Part shown: positions 55,701 to 61,700 of the stretch, in pieces | Numbering within the stretch: position 1 is the first letter of the stretch | Layout: every line of letters begins with the position of its first letter | From: Phascolarctos cinereus | Taxonomy: Eukaryota > Chordata > Mammalia > Diprotodontia > Phascolarctidae | Assembly: GCF_002099425.1 (NCBI RefSeq) | Contig: NW_018344068.1 | Coordinates: forward strand, 6,268,501-6,332,500 | DNA length: 64,000 nt | Reading direction: 5' to 3' | Notes under the pieces: generated by a model | What the model was told of the DNA's origin: nothing | What the model saw: the letters and a program-made list of their open reading frames with translations, nothing else | Databases searched by the model: none | Program-made: the position numbers and the translations under genes

Positions 55701-58700
55701 CGCAACAGTGCTCGAGATGTGCTCCCAGCCAAGTACATCCAGGTCACCGAAGTCAAGAACAGCACCTTGAACCCTGTCTGGAATGAGCATTTCCTATTGT
55801 AAGGACACGGGGCTCTGGCCAACTGTGGGACGGGGTGCAGCTCAGCCCCTGTGGCCAGAAACAGGGCCCTGGCCTTGGATCTGGGGTAGCTGGACAGTTG
55901 ACCACCTTAGGACTATTCACCCAGCTCTGCAAAGAGCATGGAAATGAGAGGAAAAGGAGGGACCCCAATGGCTAGAACACCCAGGCCCTAGCAGTTATCC
56001 CCATTTTACAGATCAGGAAAGTAGGAGCTCACACAGGGCAACAACTGTGTTTTATCACCCAGTGATTTAGTGGCAAAGGCTTGGGTCTCCTGACTCCTAA
56101 CTGTCCTGGACTCCTGTTAGCAATCTCAGATTTGTACAGAACTTTCTCATCCATTATCTCTTGTGCTTCTCACAATAGCCCAGTCAGCAAAGCAGGGAGG
56201 GAACTGTTATCCCTGTTTTAGAAATGAGGCCCAGAGAAGGGAAATGATTTGCCCAAGGCCGCACAGAGAGTTGGTGGATGGTAGATGGGCATCTAGCCCA
56301 ACCCTTCCCTTTCACAGATAAGGAAACCTCCTTCCTAAAAAGTTAAGTGACTCGTCCAAGGTCACACAGTGGCAGATTCAGGATTTGAACCCAGGATCTC
56401 TGATCCCAAATCTAGCATTCTTTTCATTCTATCAGCCTACCCTCCTTACTCCCAACCTGTGGTCACTCCACTGCACCACAGTAGGTGAGGAGAGACACAG
56501 CATGGGACAGTTCAAGGTTCAGGGCTATCCCTGGAAATTGGCTTCAGGGATGGGCTGGGGAAAACTATCCTTCTCCTGGCCATGCCTGAGCAGAGGGTGG
56601 TCTTTTCCTCTCTGGCAGTGAAATAGATGATGCTTCCAATGACCAGCTGCACCTGGACATATGGTAGGTGGGGCAAAATCTTCTGGCTGGGCTTAGGGCT
56701 GGCTGGTGAGGTCCATGGCCCACAAGTGGGTCGCCTGTGTCTTTCAGGGACCATGACGATGATGTCTCTGTGGCTGAAGCCTGCAAAAAACTTAACGAAG
56801 TGATTGGCTTCAAAGGAATGGGCAGGTATGGACAGCAGATGCACAACACTGTAGCCAGAGAAAAACGGTGGGACAGGGACGAGATGAGGGAAAGTGGAGG
56901 GGGAAGGAAGACCATCAAAGGGTTTCCAGCATCGAGCCAAATATGAGAAATAGCCACACTTCTGGATGATAGTATGGTCCACAGAGGCTGTGGGCCTCAG
57001 CTTCCTGATTCTTTGCCAAACCCTCCTCTTGTTTTGGGCCACAGACAGCATAGGGCCCCTGGGGAAAGCACCGAGGAATTAGCTAATGATAGCCTTCTTC
57101 TAAATAGCAGGGAGACAAAAAAAAAGTTTAAAAAAAAAACCTAAATAGTAGCAAGATGGAGGTAAGGATGATTACTTGGAAATGTGAGAATTTCAGGATT
57201 CTTCCATTCTCTTCTTCCCACAGGTATTTCAAACAGATTGTCAAATCAGCCCGGGCTAATGGGATAGCAGGAGCCTCAGAAGACAATGCTGACGACTTCC
57301 TGGGCTGCCTCAACATTCCCATTCGAGTGAGTAAAGAGAAGGCCATTTCCATTCCTCCAGCTGCTCTCAGTGACTCCCCTCATGAGGAAAGGGGAGCTGG
57401 CAGAGGGTATTACCAGATATCAGCTGGGGAGAGGGGGAAGGCGTCTCTAGCGATGACTGCGGCCCTCTGTGCTGAGCCCTAGGCTATTGAACATTTTATA
57501 AATGACTTGGCCGAGGGCCTAGATAATAATTATCCAAGTTAGAGAAGGACACGAAGTTGGGAGAGATAGTGAAGACGAAGGATCACAGAAGCAAGAAGCA
57601 AAAAGATATGAACGTGGCATAAGGTTTATAAAATCACAGGTCCAATAAAAACAAAAACCCCACCAAGTCAGAAATTGTGGATTTAAAACATCAACTACAT
57701 GTATCTGTCGGGCTGGAGGAAATCTAAGGAGACAGTGGTTCATAGGAAAAGGACCTGAGGGAGAGGGAGGTTTCCTAGCACACTAGAAGCCCAGTATGTG
57801 AGTCATCTGTATGATGTGGCAGTCAATCAATCACCACGAGCATTTATTTAGAGCCTACTGTATACTAGTCACCGCTAGGTACCAGGGATACAAGTCCAAA
57901 GAATGAAACCATCACTACTTCTAGAAGGTAAGAGATCTTACATTCTGGTAAGGAGGATAACAAGTGCACATAGAAATACATACATTTCAAGTGAATAAAT
58001 ACAGACAAACACAGAGTGGTCATCTAATGGGTTCAAGGCTGCACTAAGACTTTGGTAGTTAAATACAAGGTAGTTTGGGACTGAAATGCCTCATAGTGGT
58101 TAATTAAAGGGATGGCCTGTTAATTGAGAGACTTGTGGATAGTACTAACTACGTGACAAGGGATGGTGGGAAAATCAGCGGTTAAAAAAAGGTTAATTGT
58201 AATAGAGAAGACGTGTATGGAGGTCACTAACCCTGTAAGGTCACTATATTTTATACGGTAGTTATTTGTGTTGTCATACCCATCCTGCGTCATAAGCTCC
58301 ATGTTGTTATTATTGTTCAGTCATGTCCAACTCTGTGACCCCATTGGGGTTTTCTTGGCAGAGATATTGGAGTGGTTTGTTATTTCCTTCTCTGGCTCAT
58401 TTTGCAGATGAAGAATTGAGCCAAACAGGGTTAAGTGATTTGTCCAGGGTCACACAGCTAATAAGTGTTCTATTCTGGGCTCTACCTTTGGAAGGACACA
58501 GACAGGGTGGAGTTCATCCAGTAGAGGGCAATCAGAATGGTACGGAGCCCAGAGACCACGCTGGACACACATAGGTGGAAGCATCTGAGAATGTCTAGCT
58601 AGAGAACAGAACGCTTAGGAGGAGCGTAATTGTGGTCTTCAAGGTCGAGGGGGAAGAAGGATGAAATTCATTATGTTTGGCCCCAGGAGACAGAATTAGG

Positions 58701-61700
58701 AACAATGAATGAAAATTGCAGAGAGACAATTTTAGTCAACAAGCATTGATTAAGTTCCTACTGTGTGCACGGCACTATGCTAAGCCCTGGGGATACAAAC
58801 CAAGATGTCCATCTTGCTTGTCCATCAAGATATCCAAAGTCCATTTTCTCCAGGAGCTCACGGTCTAGTTGAGGAGACAACATGCAAACAACGATGTACA
58901 GATCAAAGATGTATCCAGGATAAATTAGAACTAATCAACAGAATTATCAGCACTTAATTAGAACGCTTTGGGCATTATTTGAACTCACATTAAGAGGGAT
59001 TGGGAAAAACTTCTTGCAGAAGGTAGGACTTGAAGAAAGCCAGGGGAATCAGGCGGTGGAGATAAAGGAAAGAGTTCTAGAGAAAATGCCTGGACTTGGG
59101 AGATGGAGTGTATTGTTTTAAGTATAAGGATAAACATCTTAGCACTTAGAACTCTCCCAAACTTCATGTGCTGCCTGGACAGGTAGTGAGTTCCTGTCAC
59201 ATGGTAAGCGATTAAGAAATGTTTGTTGACTTGTTACTGAAGTTCTCCAAGAAGAGGCTTGGCACTTAGATTGCAAAGGGGATCGAGTGTTTGACTAAAT
59301 AACTGCTAAGGTCCCTTCCATCTCGGAGAGTCTTGGAGGGGAGCAGATCCCAGACACCCCCTCTCCCCTCTCTGCTCCTGCTCCCAGCCAGAAAAAGGAA
59401 AAACCTAAAGAGCCGTTAACTGCTGCCCAGGCCTAATCACATCTGAAGCAGATGTGAGGCCCCACCTCTCAGGAGCAGGAACTGGGTGTCTGGCTTCCCA
59501 GATTCTGATCCCCCAGTTTGAGGTTCCTGCTTGGGATATGATTGGAACTAACCCGGGGTACAGCAACAAAGCAGATGGTGATGCCTCTACCTTAATGCCA
59601 TTTCCATCAATAAACCATATCAGTTTGTGATGTTGAACCATTTGACAGATCCAAGGACGTTGGTGACAGGAACTTTTTTTTTTTTACTGGATCTTTAGTA
59701 GCTGTGGCTGCAGCCCCTGCAGGAGCATTTACTGGGCTGCATCTCCACGGGGGCTGCTTCCCAGGTTGATGGCCGAGGCCACTGGGCTGGAAGCATAGCT
59801 CCTCCCCAAGCTCTTGGGTTCAGGGTCCTCGGCTGTCTCCATCAGAGTGTGAGGGAAGATGGTAGTCAAGGTGGTGGTGGTGGCTTGGTTTGCCCAGCAC
59901 ATGCTGCCTCCTGCCCCTGCTGAAGGCTGCTTTACCGAGTTGACTCAGACAACTTGCTGGGACTTATGTATCATATCATAGAGGGACTATAATCTTCAAT
60001 GGGTAAGGTTACCATGCTAGGATTCCCTCATACTAACAACATTACAGATCTTTCACGTATTGAAGTATGACTTTGGACACATCCCTCCCCTTCCATGGAT
60101 GCCATATACTCTCAGAGTTGGAAGAAACCCAAGAGGTTCAGACTGTACCCGAATAGAAATCTCCTCTATGACATTCTGGAGATGGAGTCATCCAGCCTCT
60201 GGTTGAAGACCTCCAGTGATGGTGAATTCCTTCCTTCCATCTCATCCCATTCTTTCCCAAATGAGACAGCCTCTTGTACTTTTAGATAACTCTAATTGTT
60301 AGGAAGTTTCCCCTTATAAATCAAGCCAAAATCTTCCTCTTTGCAACTTCTCCTGCCTGTTCCTTGTTCTGCCCTCTGGGGCCAAGCAGAACAAAGCAAA
60401 TCTCTCTTCCACATAACAGCTTTTCAGATTCCAGAACATGGGGCTCATTTAGCACCTCCAGTCTTCTCTTCTCCAGGCTAAGCTTCCCTGTTCCTTGTTT
60501 GGCAGTCATTAGCCATTCTACTACTCTGTTCATCTTCCTTTGGGCGTGTCTCAGTTTGTCAATGTTCTTGCTCCCCAGAACTGAACACGTTTCTTTAGAG
60601 GTAGAGTGTCCAGGGCAGAGCTCCGTGGGACTGCCACCTTCTTTATTCTCAACCCTGAGCTTCCACTAATACAGACTAAAATAGAATTCGCTATTTCAGT
60701 GGCCATGTTACAGTGTGGACTCATATTGAGAAGGCTGTCCACGGAACCTTCTCTCTCCTAGAGCCTTTATTATTTTTCACATGAACTGCTGTCTAATCAT
60801 GGCTCCCCCATCATACATTTGTTCAGTTCACTTTGGGGGCTCAAGTTTAGACCTGCATTGTTATTGTTGTTCAGTCATTGTTTAGTTATGTTTGACTCTT
60901 CGTAACCCTGTGGACTATAGCATGCTAATACTGCCAGTGGAGTTTTCTTGGCAAAGATGCTGGAGTGGTTTGCCATTTCCTTCTCCAGTGGATTAAGACA
61001 AACAGAGGTTCAGTGACTTGCCCAGGATCACACAGTTAGTAAGTGTCTGAGGCTGGATTTGAACTCAGGTCTTCTGGACTCCTAACCCGTTGCCCTATCC
61101 ACTGAGGTATCTAGCTTCATCAGAAGTGTATATTTATCCATAACATATCATTTTATTGTATTATTTTATATACAACTTTATAATATAAATATAAATAATA
61201 TAATAAAATAATATATAAATATATAACAAATTATAAAATATAAATATTATTTTATTTTATTAGATTCTTCAGCCCATCTTTCTAGCCTGTCTAAATCTAG
61301 CTATCTTTTCTAGCCTTGTGTCATCTACAAATTGGATAAGCAAGTCTTTCTGCCTTTGCCAAAATGTTGAAAGTCCTTATCTCTCACATGAGGGGTCAAC
61401 CTGGAGCACCCCTAAAGGTCCTCGTAGCTCTAATATAGTCTAGGATTCTGGGCATGTCTGTTATGAGAGGCAAGGTAGCTCTGTGTTTGCAGAGAAGTGA
61501 ACAGGGTTTTTCCTGGGAGACCAATGCCAGCAGGCAGTAGGGATGAGGCAGACTTATTTCTTTCTGCAGGAGATTCCCGTGACCGGCTTAGACAAATGGT
61601 TCAAGTTAGAGCCTCGATCCAGCTCTTCTCGTGTCCAGGGAGATTGCCATCTCATCCTCAAGCTGATCACCACGCAGGTAGTGGCCTTTCCTTTCTACTC

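Larger units (their letters stand above)
57480..59340 (+). mobile_element. CR1/L3-type LINE in three blocks, hosting later insertions
   Basis: Blocks at 57480-57820 ('aaatgacttggccgagggcc', 'tatgatgtggcag'), 58480-58735 ('gtcttcaaggtcgagggg', 'tttggccccaggagacagaa') and 59205-59340 ('ggtcccttccatctc') are consecutive in one sense CR1-type element. L2 pieces and a SINE fill the gaps. In BAIAP3 intron 10. Confidence 0.6.
60083..61440 (-). mobile_element. CR1-type LINE 3' region, antisense
   Basis: 'ccagcctctggttgaagacc', 'gttaggaagtttccccttat', 'tctgccctctggggccaagc', 'cttctcttctccaggctaag', 'ccagaactgaacacg' and later 'tagccttgtgtcatctacaa' match a widespread mammalian CR1-type element. A SINE (60858-61118) and an AT tract split it. 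Confidence 0.65.

Noticed and set aside
55122-55790. 222-codon antisense open frame
   Set aside because: It is the shadow of BAIAP3 exon 7 and its intron; the sense exon has clear family support.
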